The notes beneath the pieces are model-generated. The model was not told where the DNA came from. It saw nothing but the letters and a program-made list of their open reading frames with translations, and made no database searches. Of a DNA stretch of 64,000 bases, positions 53,655 to 63,082 are shown piece by piece. Position numbers and translations under genes: made by a program. Each line of letters opens with the position of its first letter. Within the stretch, counting starts at the first letter, position 1. The DNA is from Elizabethkingia sp. YR214. Lineage in GTDB: Bacteria > Bacteroidota > Bacteroidia > Flavobacteriales > Weeksellaceae. The DNA lies in contig NZ_QBUH01000006.1 of NCBI RefSeq assembly GCF_003058195.1, positions 124,001 through 188,000 of the forward strand. The letters run 5' to 3'.

Positions 53655-54479
53655 TTAATTTTCGGCATCTCTGGCACATCTGAAACCGAGATTGTTGATG
53701 GTATAATCCGCTTTCACGCTACCCCGGAGTGCAAACCGTATAAAGGCAGCATAATTCTTCAGGTCGGATGAAGTAACAGAAGCTCCGGCACAAAAAAGAG
53801 TCTCATTGGTTGTATTATCTTTTCGGGATTCTCCCGACATCATAACCGAACTAAAATCTTCTGTCCACTCCCATATAGTCCCAAACATATCATATACTCC
53901 CCATATATTAGGATTCGATTGCTTTACCGGCTTTTTATACATTAACTTTTGCTGATAGAGTTGCAGTATTCGCTGCGTAAATTCGGGAGTTGCAGCGGCA
54001 TTTTTATTATTTTCATCTGCACGGGCTACATATTCCCATTCGTCTACTGTTGGAAGTCTTTTCCCAACACTTTCGGCATAAGCCTTCGCCGCAAACCACG
54101 ATATACTGGTTACAGGAGCCTCCGGACTTACATCTTCAGGAATTTCATAATCTCCTTTCCAGTGATTCAGATAAGTAGAATCTGCAAATAGTCGTAATAC
54201 TCTGCTTTTTGTCCATTGAGGATTAGCTTTCAGAAAAGTCAGGAATTCTGCATTGGTTACGGCAGTCTCATCAAGATAAAAGGTTTTTACTTTTACCAGA
54301 CTGTCGGTTTCTTTTCCCACAAATGGTTTGTAACTTCCGCCCTCTATTTTCTGCATTTTTTTAGTATCTGCTACTGGTGTGAGTATACGGGAAACAGGCT
54401 TCGGTTGTTTCTGATCTTGTTTCTCGGAACAGGAAATACTAAAGAATAAAACCAATATGTATATTAAATTTCGCATCAT
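53655..54479 (-). CDS. SUMF1/FGE-domain lipoprotein of the nirK operon
   Basis: 274 residues, lipobox FSISC. Formylglycine-generating-enzyme fold: QKIEGGSYKPFVGKE, FYLDETAVTNAEFLTFL, VTSISWFAAKAYAESVGKRLPTVDEWEYVARA, NIWGVYDMFGTIWEWTEDF and GFRCAR at the C-terminus. The copper-binding Cys pair of true FGE is not apparent, so it is probably a NirV-like member. NirV proteins of this fold occur beside nirK in many denitrifiers, with unknown role. The context fits that. Confidence 0.85.
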   Translation of the reverse strand: MMRNLIYILVLFFSISCSEKQDQKQPKPVSRILTPVADTKKMQKIEGGSYKPFVGKETDSLVKVKTFYLDETAVTNAEFLTFLKANPQWTKSRVLRLFADSTYLNHWKGDYEIPEDVSPEAPVTSISWFAAKAYAESVGKRLPTVDEWEYVARADENNKNAAATPEFTQRILQLYQQKLMYKKPVKQSNPNIWGVYDMFGTIWEWTEDFSSVMMSGESRKDNTTNETLFCAGASVTSSDLKNYAAFIRFALRGSVKADYTINNLGFRCARDAEN

Positions 54480-54513
54480 TTGGCTCCCAACTTTTGCTGT
54501 CTAACTTCTGTAA

Positions 54514-55548
54514 TTAATTATTCTTTTTATATACTTTAGGGTTATCATCACCCACTACTTTAATCTTACCAAGAGCGCCTTTATTAAAAGCTCTGAAAAT
54601 AGCATGGTCTACAATTACATACTCACCAGGAACTGTCGCCTTAAATTCTACAATCGAAGCTCCGCCTGGAGGGATGACAGTAGTCTGAACATTTTCATTG
54701 ATTTTGCTACCGCCTTCTATATATACTTTGTCAAAGATTTCACCGATGATATGAAAAGATGAAGTCAGATTCGGGCCTCCGTTTCCTACAAAGAATCTTA
54801 CATTTTCACCCACCTTTACTTTCAATTCATTGTCTCCCAGAAGTGCTCCTGTCTTACCATTGAATACCACATATTCCGGGTGTTCTGCAATTGCTTTATC
54901 CATATCAAATTCCTGAATACCTTTGTCACCGTATTTACCTTTGGTATAGAAATCTCCCTGCATGATGTAGAACTCTTTATCTACTTTCGGCAATCCGCCT
55001 TCTGGTTCTATCAGTATTAATCCATACATTCCGTTGGCAATATGCATTCCTACCGGAGCAGTTGCACAATGGTATACATACAGACCCGGATTCAGGGCTT
55101 TAAAATTAAATACGGCTTCTTTTCCCGGAGCTACAAAAGTTGCTTCTGCACCGCCACCAGGGCCATTTACAGCATGAAGATCTATATTATGCGGGAATGT
55201 ACTGTTTTCATTATTTTTTAAATGAAATTCAATCTCATCTCCTACTCTCGCCCGAATAAAGCTTCCCGGAACGGTTCCGCCAAAAGTCCAGAAGTTATAT
55301 TGGGTCCCGTCTGACAGTTCACCTGTTTTTTCGATGGTCTCCAGACGTACAATCAGCTTTTTTGCAGCTCTGTTCCCTATTGGTTCCGGCACCAATGGAG
55401 GTGATGTCAGTTTGGCTTCTTCTGCATTTCCCTTAACAGCAATACTTTCAGTATTTCCGGATTGTGAGGTTTCAGAAGGATTTTGTTTACACGCATTTAA
55501 TGCGAAAGTTGCAGACAAAACAACAGCAAGCATAATAGAATTTTTCAT
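54514..55548 (-). CDS. nirK: Copper nitrite reductase (lipoprotein NirK)
   Basis: 344 residues from [12 protein letters not shown] (the frame extends 13 codons further without sense), with lipobox FALNAC. Two cupredoxin domains. Copper ligands and catalytic residues by motif: FPHNIDLHA (type 1 His, catalytic Asp, type 2 His), [20 protein letters not shown] (type 2 His, type 1 Cys, His and Met), SSFHIIGE (catalytic His) and [11 protein letters not shown] (type 2 His). Reduces nitrite to NO in the periplasm. The NO is then handled by NorB encoded nearby. Confidence 0.95.
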   Translation of the reverse strand: MKNSIMLAVVLSATFALNACKQNPSETSQSGNTESIAVKGNAEEAKLTSPPLVPEPIGNRAAKKLIVRLETIEKTGELSDGTQYNFWTFGGTVPGSFIRARVGDEIEFHLKNNENSTFPHNIDLHAVNGPGGGAEATFVAPGKEAVFNFKALNPGLYVYHCATAPVGMHIANGMYGLILIEPEGGLPKVDKEFYIMQGDFYTKGKYGDKGIQEFDMDKAIAEHPEYVVFNGKTGALLGDNELKVKVGENVRFFVGNGGPNLTSSFHIIGEIFDKVYIEGGSKINENVQTTVIPPGGASIVEFKATVPGEYVIVDHAIFRAFNKGALGKIKVVGDDNPKVYKKNN

Positions 55549-55570
55549 GTGTTTACTTTTTATTTTACTT

Positions 55571-56347
55571 CTAATCTTTTCTGGCAATAATGATTACCGC
55601 ACACAGGTTTTTGTTGTATTTGGTAAAAATGTTTTTCATCTTCAATACCCTTTCCCTAATCCCCGGATGCAAAACCATATTTTTAGCAATGTTCAGGAAT
55701 CCTAAAAAACCTTCATCACTTATGATCCGTTTAGGTTCCAGAAGATGCATGGGTGCTGTTTCAATATTCAGCATACTAAAACCTTCTTTTTCCAGTATCT
55801 TTTTCCATTCGTCCGGAGTAAGTGGTCTGGCATTCACTTTTATTACTTCTGCCAGCTCCCGCTGTATATGAGCTTTTACACTTTCATCCAATCCTTCCGG
55901 CATTAGTGCCAGCTCGTGTATGGCATAGAGACCTCCCGGTTTCAGAATGCGATAAGCTTCTTTCACAATCTCAGATTTTCTGTGATCGGCTTGCATGGTG
56001 AGCATAGCTTCTCCCAAAACTTTAGTCTGGCTATTGTCATTCAGCCTTGTCTGTGCTGCATGATCATTCTGAAATACAGCTTTGGTTTCAGAAAATTTTC
56101 GTTTTAGCAACTCTACAGCTTCTTCGTCTGCATCAATCCCCGTATATGTTTCGGGCCTATATTCCATTATTTTGCCTGCCGTGAAACCAAGCCCCGGAGC
56201 GAACTCGGTTACCTGATCTTTTTTATTTATAGCCAGTAATCCCAGCATTTTAAGCGTTAAATCTTTTCCTCCGGGGCGCAGCACTTTTTTACCAATTTTT
56301 GCCAAAAGCCAGTGTCCCGACATTTTTTCTATACTTCCCGTTCTCAT
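55571..56347 (-). CDS. Class I SAM-dependent methyltransferase
   Basis: 258 residues. SAM-binding motif I is [18 protein letters not shown] near 44-60, with the acidic residue of motif II in [14 protein letters not shown]. Post-motif [22 protein letters not shown] is typical of UbiE-like enzymes. Substrate unknown. Overlaps the upstream membrane protein gene by 4 bp (ATGA) and precedes nirK by 22 bp, so it belongs to the operon. A methyltransferase next to nirK is not standard. Confidence 0.85.
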   Translation of the reverse strand: MRTGSIEKMSGHWLLAKIGKKVLRPGGKDLTLKMLGLLAINKKDQVTEFAPGLGFTAGKIMEYRPETYTGIDADEEAVELLKRKFSETKAVFQNDHAAQTRLNDNSQTKVLGEAMLTMQADHRKSEIVKEAYRILKPGGLYAIHELALMPEGLDESVKAHIQRELAEVIKVNARPLTPDEWKKILEKEGFSMLNIETAPMHLLEPKRIISDEGFLGFLNIAKNMVLHPGIRERVLKMKNIFTKYNKNLCAVIIIARKD

Positions 56348-56790
56348 TTTTTTATCTTTTTTAGCTGGAGAAGTATTCCTCCAACGATTAATATTAATTT
56401 CCCAACCTCAGCATATATAAAATAATCATGTAAAGAGGTTGGCTGTACTGGTTTTCCACTGGCCAACATATCTGCTCTTGCATCCAGAATGGGTAACATC
56501 CAAAACTTTTCGAGCAATAACAGAATAATCAGCAGTATATAAGAGATGATAATTCCGATAGTCAAATATTTTTTTACCAGTAAAAAGTTCAAGGCAATTA
56601 CACCTGCCAGGAATAATTGGATATTGGTAGAAACTCCAAACATCAATTTTCCCAATTCCAGTGCTATAGGTAATGTTATTCCCGGAACCTGAAATTTCAG
56701 AGGTGTTTCCAGAAAACTGATACTCAGCATTAGCCCCAACCAAAAGCATAAAACAGCAAAAACAAACGGATATCTGACTTGTGTTTTCAT
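56344..56790 (-). CDS. Four-helix membrane protein heading the nirK operon
   Basis: 148 residues from MKTQVRYPFVFAV (the frame begins 25 codons upstream, inside the operator region). Four hydrophobic segments: 7-27, 48-68, 72-93 and 122-143. No motif of a known family. Located first in the nirK operon, just behind the shared inverted repeat. Similar small membrane proteins near NirK/NorB in Bacteroidota have no known function, to my knowledge. Confidence 0.7.
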   Translation of the reverse strand: MKTQVRYPFVFAVLCFWLGLMLSISFLETPLKFQVPGITLPIALELGKLMFGVSTNIQLFLAGVIALNFLLVKKYLTIGIIISYILLIILLLLEKFWMLPILDARADMLASGKPVQPTSLHDYFIYAEVGKLILIVGGILLQLKKIKK

Positions 56791-56798
56791 ATTAAAAG

Positions 56799-56824
56799 AA
56801 TTAAATACCTTTTTATCTTTTATT
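56799..56824 (-). promoter_or_regulatory. NO-cluster inverted repeat, site 2 (upstream of the nirK operon)
   Basis: On the minus strand AATAAAAGA-N8-TATTTAATT, two mismatches from a perfect inverted repeat, 8 bp before the start at 56790. 22 of its bases are identical to site 1 upstream of ric. Confidence 0.6.
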
Positions 56825-56836
56825 ATAATAAATTTT

Positions 56837-57268
56837 TTATCTCCGCAGAAAGGTTTCGTGAGCATCCAATTTATTGATGAACTCTCCTATTTTGGAATTT
56901 TCCAGCATTTCTTTCAGGTTTTTACGGATATGTTTAAATTCATTGTGTACAGGACACGGAAATGATTCGGAACATTCTTTAAGTCCTAATGCACAGCCGT
57001 TAAAAATACGGTCACCATCCATTGTCTTTACAATATCGGCGATAGGCCTGTTCAGATTATATTCATCCAGATAAAAACCTCCGGTAGGTCCTTTTGCAGA
57101 TTGTACCAGACCTTTTCTGCTAAGATCCTGTAATATTTTAGCGATGAAATGTTCTGGTGAATCAATTCCTTTTGCAATATCTTTAATACCAATCCTGCTA
57201 CCGTCCTTTGTTTGCTGGGCGATAAAAATCAGGGCACGAATAGCATATTCACAAGTTTTTGAAAACAT
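56837..57268 (-). CDS. Rrf2-family regulator (NsrR-like)
   Basis: 143 residues from MFSKTCEYAIRALIFIAQ, the normal Rrf2 start; a frame extension of 24 codons upstream covers the operator and promoter. Winged helix with GIKDIAKGIDSPEHFIAKILQDLSRKGLVQSAKGPTGGFYL. Three conserved cysteines, C92, C99 and C105, bind an iron-sulfur cluster in NsrR and IscR. Position next to the nirK and norB genes suggests an NO-sensing repressor of them. Autoregulation is expected from site 3. Confidence 0.92.
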   Translation of the reverse strand: MFSKTCEYAIRALIFIAQQTKDGSRIGIKDIAKGIDSPEHFIAKILQDLSRKGLVQSAKGPTGGFYLDEYNLNRPIADIVKTMDGDRIFNGCALGLKECSESFPCPVHNEFKHIRKNLKEMLENSKIGEFINKLDAHETFLRR

Positions 57269-57287
57269 TTCTGTACTTTTTCTATGA

Positions 57288-57295
57288 CAAATGTA
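57288..57295 (-). promoter_or_regulatory. -7 element of the Rrf2 gene
   Basis: On the minus strand TACATTTG, exact TAnnTTTG, 20 bp upstream of the ATG. The -33 region, about 20 nt further, falls within the inverted repeat at 57309-57334, so a bound repressor would block it. Confidence 0.55.
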
Positions 57296-57308
57296 CAGCA
57301 AAAACATT

Positions 57309-57334
57309 AATAAAAGATAAAAAACTCTTTTATT
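57309..57334. promoter_or_regulatory. NO-cluster inverted repeat, site 3 (upstream of Rrf2)
   Basis: Perfect inverted repeat AATAAAAGA-N8-TCTTTTATT overlapping the expected -33 region of the Rrf2 promoter. Same layout and spacer length as sites 1 and 2. Confidence 0.65.
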
Positions 57335-57404
57335 TAACATGATTTTTTTCAGCCCTCAAAGTCATACGCTTATGCACAGTTGTTCTCGGTACTAGAATTG
57401 GTAA

Positions 57405-58610
57405 TTAAATCAGTTCTGTTTTTCTTTTTATAATAACCGGGCGCAGTGCAAGCAACATAACACCTATTAAAAGACAAAGTATTACATAACTAACAGACAA
57501 GCCTTTTATATCATATACATTCAGAACGCTGACAAGTGTATAGCTCACAACCGAATTAACAATATAACTGCCACCGCTGGTAACACCACCCGACATTCCT
57601 GCTGCTCCCGGAAACCTTGTAAGGCAATAGGTAAAGTAAACATTATAAAGATAACCCATTTGAAAGTGCAGAAGTGCTACAAATACCATCATAAAAGTTA
57701 CACTATGAAAATAAGGTGCGGCGAGATACATTGCAACAGCTATTCCCAACTGTACCAGTAAACCATTGCTCAGTTTTCTAAAAAAGGGTTTACGGATCAG
57801 CCATTTGCCCAGCAATCCGCCTAATAGCAAAGCCAGCCCTGATAACAATGCACTATATCCGGTTTGTACCGCTGTATAATGGAAGACATTTTCAATAATA
57901 AAAGGAGCCGCCATATTGAAAACAATGACCATGGAATAACACAATCCTAATATAATAATCCCATAGCTAAAATCTTTTGCACCTAGCAGCTGCCGATAGG
58001 TTCCCAAAATAACATCCAAACGGAAGGGACGTTTTTCTTTTATAGTCTCTCTGCTAAATATACTTTCCAGTATTAGTAATACAAGTGAGTAAAATCCTAA
58101 AAAATAAAAATTGGATCTCCACCCGAAAAAGTGTTCCAGATAACCTCCTAAAAAAGGAGCCAGAATCGGAGCCGCAGACCATACAATGGAAAGCAGGCTT
58201 GTATAATGTTTCTGTTGTTCTCCTTCGTATACATCGATAAAAAATGACCGCTTCGCCACCATCACAATTGCTATCAAGAAACCCTGAACTGCCCGTAAAA
58301 CTAATAGCCAGTCAATGTTGTACAACTGAGTAATAAGAAAATTACTTATAACAAAAAGCAATAATGCAACCATGGCTATTCTGTACCTCCCAAAACTATC
58401 GACAAGGCTTCCTACAAAGAGCTGAGAGACACCATAACTAATCAGATATATAGTTAGGGTTAATCGAATGTCTGCTGCAGAAACCTGAAGTCCTGTTACC
58501 ATCTGAGGAAATGATGGAATATAGATATCCATGGCAAGTCCCGACACCGGAATCAATAAAAAAGCTAATACTGTAGATATTCCCCTCTGTTTTTTAGTCA
58601 TTTTATCCAT
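57405..58610 (-). CDS. MFS drug-efflux transporter (Bcr/CflA type)
   Basis: 401 residues, 12 membrane spans. Motifs of the Bcr/CflA group: GLAMDIYIPSFPQMVTGLQVSAADIRLTLTIYLISYGVSQLFVGSLVDSFGRYRI near 24-80, including the motif A loop (GSLVDSFGRYR), and AVQGFLIAIVMVAKRSF near 108-124. Exports small hydrophobic drugs by proton antiport. Located downstream of the AraC regulator gene on the same strand (85 bp), which probably controls it. Confidence 0.88.
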   Translation of the reverse strand: MDKMTKKQRGISTVLAFLLIPVSGLAMDIYIPSFPQMVTGLQVSAADIRLTLTIYLISYGVSQLFVGSLVDSFGRYRIAMVALLLFVISNFLITQLYNIDWLLVLRAVQGFLIAIVMVAKRSFFIDVYEGEQQKHYTSLLSIVWSAAPILAPFLGGYLEHFFGWRSNFYFLGFYSLVLLILESIFSRETIKEKRPFRLDVILGTYRQLLGAKDFSYGIIILGLCYSMVIVFNMAAPFIIENVFHYTAVQTGYSALLSGLALLLGGLLGKWLIRKPFFRKLSNGLLVQLGIAVAMYLAAPYFHSVTFMMVFVALLHFQMGYLYNVYFTYCLTRFPGAAGMSGGVTSGGSYIVNSVVSYTLVSVLNVYDIKGLSVSYVILCLLIGVMLLALRPVIIKRKTELI

Positions 58611-58695
58611 ACTAATTATCTTTTAAATGAGAAGGTAAAGCTACAGGCTTGTTAATTTTTTTTCGTTACCTGATTCAAATAATTTTATACGAAAA

Positions 58696-59616
58696 TCAAA
58701 TACGAATTGAAAAACATTTACGATATTCCCCGGGGCTGTTTTGGGTATATTTCTTGAAAAACTGAGAAAAATGCTGTACATATTCGAATCCCAAACTGTT
58801 TGCTATTTCAGAAATATTCCAATCCGAATTTTTCAATAAATCTTTTGCTTCTTCCAAAATACGCTCCTGAATAATTACACTGGTAGACTTACCCGTTAAT
58901 TTTCTTAAAGTATGATTCAGGTGGTTGACATGTACATGGAGCAATTCGGCAAAATCTCCGGGATTCCTTAGTCTTATCACAGTATCTGGCGCATCAATCG
59001 GAAACTGATTATTCAGCAACTGTAAAAAGCCAGATACCAGACGATCCGGACGCTCTGATTTCTCATCACTTATTACCCTCGATTTTTGAAAACGGATTAC
59101 TGCATTAAAGATCAGGCGAAGAAAACTTTGCATCAGTTCTTTTTTATAGGGCAATGTACTTTGGTACTCCTGCTCCATCAGCTGAAAATAAGTATAGAGT
59201 GTTTTGTACTCTTCATCTGTCAGTAGAAGAAAAGGGAACAGTTGATCTCCCAATACAGTCTGAACTTTTTTAAATTCTCTTTTCAGATCCGGAGTCAGGT
59301 ATAATTCATTAAAAATACTCAAATAGCCATCCTGTTCCTCTTTATACATATCAAAACTCATTTTAATGTCAGGATCTGTAAAGCAGATAAGAGGCTGGTC
59401 TGCAACAACTCTTCCCTCATCAGTACAAAACACGGTACCTCCAGTGGAAAGACAAACTTTATAATAATCTCTTCGGTGAAAAGGAAGGGATCGTAAACTA
59501 TGATATCTCCTCAGTACATTAAAATGCTCTGACTTCCCACCCGATTTAATCAGGTCTTCGGGAACAACCCGGTTAGTAGACTGATAATATTGTACAATAG
59601 TTTCTAAAAAATCCAT
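58696..59616 (-). CDS. AraC-family transcriptional regulator
   Basis: 306 residues from MDFLETIVQYYQ; a Met seven codons upstream is possible. N-terminal sensing domain (to about 190) of the cupin-less AraC group, C-terminal double HTH: VNHLNHTLRKLTGKSTSVIIQERILEEAKDLLKNSDWNISEIANSLGFEYVQHFSQFFKKYTQNSPGEYRK. Likely activates the MFS gene just downstream. Confidence 0.9.
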   Translation of the reverse strand: MDFLETIVQYYQSTNRVVPEDLIKSGGKSEHFNVLRRYHSLRSLPFHRRDYYKVCLSTGGTVFCTDEGRVVADQPLICFTDPDIKMSFDMYKEEQDGYLSIFNELYLTPDLKREFKKVQTVLGDQLFPFLLLTDEEYKTLYTYFQLMEQEYQSTLPYKKELMQSFLRLIFNAVIRFQKSRVISDEKSERPDRLVSGFLQLLNNQFPIDAPDTVIRLRNPGDFAELLHVHVNHLNHTLRKLTGKSTSVIIQERILEEAKDLLKNSDWNISEIANSLGFEYVQHFSQFFKKYTQNSPGEYRKCFSIRI

Positions 59617-59705
59617 ATTCAAATATACAAAAATCAAATACAGAAAATATCAGTTTTTAACAGAACGAAATATCAGAGCATTCTAAATATGATACTATGC
59701 AGGGA

Positions 59706-60593
59706 TTACTTTACAGAGAAAGCCTGCTTTACCGGAAGACCTCTCCAGCTATCCGGCGTTTTCAATCCCAGCAACCATGCTATAGTAGCACCGGTATCGT
59801 AAGTAATAATTGTATTCTTCAGTTCCTGACCTTTCTTTACACCTTTACCATAGGCAACCCACGGAATCAGAATCTCATCTAAGGATTTTCCGCCATGTCC
59901 TTTATCTTTACCACCATGGTCAGCGGTTACAATAATAACAGTTTCGTTGGCAATACCTGCATCCTTTACAGCCTGTACAATTTTCCCGATACGGGCATCT
60001 ACCTTTTTTAATTCTTCATAATAAGCTGGTGTACGATGTCCTATATTATGCCCTACACCGTCCGGCTGATCAAGATGAACAAATGTAAGCACTGGTTTTT
60101 TGGTTTTGATAACTTCCACAGCCGAATCTGTACAAAAATCATCATTATCTTTTGCAGGAATTCTTATATCCGTGGTCCCTTTCTGAACCAGAGCATCTAT
60201 CCCCTGCCAACTGTATATAAGCGCTGTTGTAGCGGAAGGTTTTTGTTCTTTTAATATACTGAAAACAGAAGGGAATATTCCTTCCTTTGTAAGATCCGAA
60301 GAAGGGATCTCCGGAACAGCACTATTCCATTCGGTATAGCCATGCAACGTAGGTCCTGCTCCCATAATCATAGATGCCCAATTAACAGCACTGGACGAAG
60401 GTAGTACGGAACGTGCTTTCAACGACCATGAACCTTCTTTCATCAGATTTTTCAGATTAGGCATATCAGCTTCTGGTAAGGCATAAGCCCCGAAACCATC
60501 GCATCCGATAAGGACTACATGTTTTACTTTTTGTTGTGCATATACTGTTAATGCGATGAAAAAGCTCACCAGCACCAGAACAGATTTTCTCAT
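59706..60593 (-). CDS. Alkaline phosphatase superfamily phosphodiesterase, secreted
   Basis: 295 residues, signal peptide cleaved near VYAQQ (20). Type I phosphodiesterase/nucleotide pyrophosphatase-like: metal ligand Asp in VVLIGCDGFGAYAL, nucleophile in SSSAVNWASMIMG (Ser in place of the usual Thr), HLDQPDGVGHNIGHRTPAYYEELKKVDARIG, and TADHGGKDKGHGGKSLDE. Likely hydrolyses phosphate esters or nucleotide-type diesters in the periplasm. Single gene with no partner. Confidence 0.85.
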   Translation of the reverse strand: MRKSVLVLVSFFIALTVYAQQKVKHVVLIGCDGFGAYALPEADMPNLKNLMKEGSWSLKARSVLPSSSAVNWASMIMGAGPTLHGYTEWNSAVPEIPSSDLTKEGIFPSVFSILKEQKPSATTALIYSWQGIDALVQKGTTDIRIPAKDNDDFCTDSAVEVIKTKKPVLTFVHLDQPDGVGHNIGHRTPAYYEELKKVDARIGKIVQAVKDAGIANETVIIVTADHGGKDKGHGGKSLDEILIPWVAYGKGVKKGQELKNTIITYDTGATIAWLLGLKTPDSWRGLPVKQAFSVK

Positions 60594-60715
60594 GATATTT
60601 GTTTTAATGGTTATTCACCAAAGATACACAAAGTATGAGAGTTAGATCACAATTCTGTATTACTAAGACTTAACATAATCTGAAAAGAAAAGACTATTAA
60701 GAATGATTGACAAAA

Positions 60716-60746
60716 GCCTTGTCAGCATTTCGGACTCTGACAAGGC
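60716..60746 (-). terminator. Terminator of the biotin operon
   Basis: GCCTTGTCAG / CTGACAAGGC with an 11-nt loop, followed on the minus strand by TTTTG, 24 bp after the bioA stop. The core resembles the palindrome at 12337. Confidence 0.7.
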
Positions 60747-60769
60747 TAATTGTTTTACTGATGATAAAT

Positions 60770-62038
60770 CTATAATATATTCAGGGCTTCTAAAATAGCC
60801 TGATAAATCTCTTCTAAATCTTCTTGAGTAGTGCAGTAAGGAGGCACCAGATAAATGATATTTCCCAGCGGGCGCATTAGTATACCACGCTGTAAGAAAT
60901 AAGGATATAATATTTCGTGCATATCACTGAAATAGGAAGTCTCCTCATCTATCTTCCATTCCATAGCAAAGATTGTCCCTGTCTGGCGTACTTCTTTTAC
61001 CTTAGGATGCTTCGCCAATATTTTAGCAAACTCTTTATGCTGTTGCACAATACGCTGTATCTTTTCCCCAGTATCTTTTAGTAATAATAAATCCAGACTC
61101 GCTAATGCTGCTGCACAAGCCAAAGGACTTGCCGTAAAAGAATGCCCGTGAAACAATGCTTTTGTTTTATCATCTGAATAAAAAGCATTATAGATTTCCT
61201 GTGTGCAGGTAGTTATTCCCAAAGGGAGTGTTCCGCCCGTGAGACCTTTTGAGAAGCACATAATATCGGGAGCTTCCGACAGGTGATCAGCAGCAAACAG
61301 CTTTCCTGTACGCCCAAATCCTACAAATATCTCGTCTTGGATAAGTAAAACCTCTTTGGATCTGCAAAACTGCATAAGCTCTGAAAGAGCATCGGCTTCA
61401 TGCATCAACATACCACCTGCTCCCTGTACCAGGGGTTCATAAACAAAACAAGCTGCTTCGTCTGCGTACAAATCTATATAGTTTTTTATTTCCTTCAGAT
61501 TCTCTTTTGTCGGAATATCTATAAACAATACCTCGAAGAGCTGCTCCCCAAAGGGATTTGTCCACATTCCACGCCCACTTACTGACATTGCGCCAAAGGT
61601 GTCACCATGATATCCATTTCTAAAAGCAAAAATTTTATTCTTTTTTACGCCACGGTTATAATGAAGCTGAAGACACATTTTCAGTGCTACTTCTATCGCT
61701 GTGGAACCATTGTCGGTGTAAAATGCTTTTTCCTGATTATCGGGTAGCAAAGACAAAAGCCGTTCAGATAATTCAATAGCATTAGGATGTGTAAATCCTG
61801 CAAAGATTACCTGCTCCAAAGTTTCCAATTGCTGTGATACTTTAGCTGCTATATAAGGATGTGCATGTCCATGCAGTGTTACCCACCACGACGACACAGC
61901 ATCTATATATCTTTTCCCGTCCGCATCATAAATATAAGATCCCTCTCCTCTTACAATAGGGATATGACTAGCTGTTTTCATCTGGGTGTAAGGATGCCAG
62001 TTCACCTTACGATCACGTGCTATTAACTTTTGCTGCAT
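60770..62038 (-). CDS. bioA: Adenosylmethionine-8-amino-7-oxononanoate aminotransferase
   Basis: 422 residues, class III aminotransferase. Markers: WHPYTQMK (13-20, substrate site), [15 protein letters not shown] near 48-62, [30 protein letters not shown], and the PLP Lys in [10 protein letters not shown] near 275. WxPYTQ and DAVSSWW are typical of BioA rather than ornithine or GABA transaminases. Converts KAPA to DAPA with SAM as amino donor. Overlaps bioB by 16 bp. Confidence 0.95.
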   Translation of the reverse strand: MQQKLIARDRKVNWHPYTQMKTASHIPIVRGEGSYIYDADGKRYIDAVSSWWVTLHGHAHPYIAAKVSQQLETLEQVIFAGFTHPNAIELSERLLSLLPDNQEKAFYTDNGSTAIEVALKMCLQLHYNRGVKKNKIFAFRNGYHGDTFGAMSVSGRGMWTNPFGEQLFEVLFIDIPTKENLKEIKNYIDLYADEAACFVYEPLVQGAGGMLMHEADALSELMQFCRSKEVLLIQDEIFVGFGRTGKLFAADHLSEAPDIMCFSKGLTGGTLPLGITTCTQEIYNAFYSDDKTKALFHGHSFTASPLACAAALASLDLLLLKDTGEKIQRIVQQHKEFAKILAKHPKVKEVRQTGTIFAMEWKIDEETSYFSDMHEILYPYFLQRGILMRPLGNIIYLVPPYCTTQEDLEEIYQAILEALNIL

Positions 62039-63018
62039 ACGGCCTCTCTTTCTTTAACCATAGGTTTCAATCCTAAATTCTGAAGCATTTGCATATCTTC
62101 CGACACTCCCGGATTTGGAGTTACTAACAATGTCTCTCGCTCGCCGGTAAAAATAGAATTTGCTCCTGCCATAAAGCACCATGCCTGTTCAGCTTCTGTC
62201 ATTTCTATACGGCCAGCACTAAGGCGTACCATAGAAGCAGGCATTGCAATACGAGCCGTAGCTATCATTCTTACCATGTCCCATATATCGACTTTTGGAT
62301 TATTTTCCAGTGGCGTTCCTTTCACTCTTGCTAAAGCATTTACCGGAACCGATTCGGGGTGTATCTCCATATTAGCAAGTGTTCTCAGCATTGCAACGCG
62401 GTCTGCATGAGTTTCTCCCAAACCTATAATTCCACCCGAACAGACTGTGATTCCTGCTTTTCGCACATTGTTTATCGTATTGATACGATTATCGAATTTA
62501 CGGGTAGAGATAATCTCATCATAGTACTCTTCTGAGGTATCCAGATTGTGATTGTAAGCATATAAACCTGCTTCCTGTAATCTTTTAGCCTGTGGTTCAG
62601 TTAACATTCCTAAGGTACAACACACTTCTAATCCCATTTCATTTACACCTTTCACCATATCTATAATACGGTCAAAATCTCTGTTATCTCTTACTTCACG
62701 CCATGCAGCTGCCATGCAGAAGCGGGAAGCTCCTCTTTCTTTAGCTTTTTGCGCATGGGTCATTACAGTTGCTGTAGGCAAAAGTGCCTGCACTTTGATA
62801 TCGGTATGATAGCGTGCTGCCTGCCCACAGTAAGAACAGTCTTCCGTACAACCTCCTGTTTTTACAGACAATAAAGTCGAGATTTGTACCTCATCTGCCT
62901 TATGCCATTCGCGATGTACTGTCGCTGCCTCATATACGAGTTCCATTAATGGCTTGTTATAAATTTCGAGCAACTCTTCTTTCGTCCAGTCATGGTGCAA
63001 TGTCTTTTCTTTGGTCAT
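62023..63018 (-). CDS. bioB: Biotin synthase
   Basis: 331 residues, radical SAM enzyme. Cluster motif C57-x3-C61-x2-C64 ([16 protein letters not shown]). The [2Fe-2S] sulfur-donor ligands appear as RFCMAAAW (about 105), VCCTLGML (about 138) and the ICRxC-like Cys in [12 protein letters not shown], with R in SMVRLSAGR near 265. Inserts sulfur into dethiobiotin. In operon with bioD (64-bp gap) and bioA (16-bp overlap). Confidence 0.96.
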   Translation of the reverse strand: MTKEKTLHHDWTKEELLEIYNKPLMELVYEAATVHREWHKADEVQISTLLSVKTGGCTEDCSYCGQAARYHTDIKVQALLPTATVMTHAQKAKERGASRFCMAAAWREVRDNRDFDRIIDMVKGVNEMGLEVCCTLGMLTEPQAKRLQEAGLYAYNHNLDTSEEYYDEIISTRKFDNRINTINNVRKAGITVCSGGIIGLGETHADRVAMLRTLANMEIHPESVPVNALARVKGTPLENNPKVDIWDMVRMIATARIAMPASMVRLSAGRIEMTEAEQAWCFMAGANSIFTGERETLLVTPNPGVSEDMQMLQNLGLKPMVKEREAVCSKS

Positions 63019-63082
63019 ATTGTTTGATTTTTACTTTTACTTTTATTTTTCAACACCCGTATTTACGGGCATTTGTTTTTTT

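Noticed and set aside
57269-57340. Extended N-terminus of the Rrf2 protein
   Set aside because: The 24 codons run through the promoter and the inverted repeat. MFSKTCEYAIRAL is the usual Rrf2 start.
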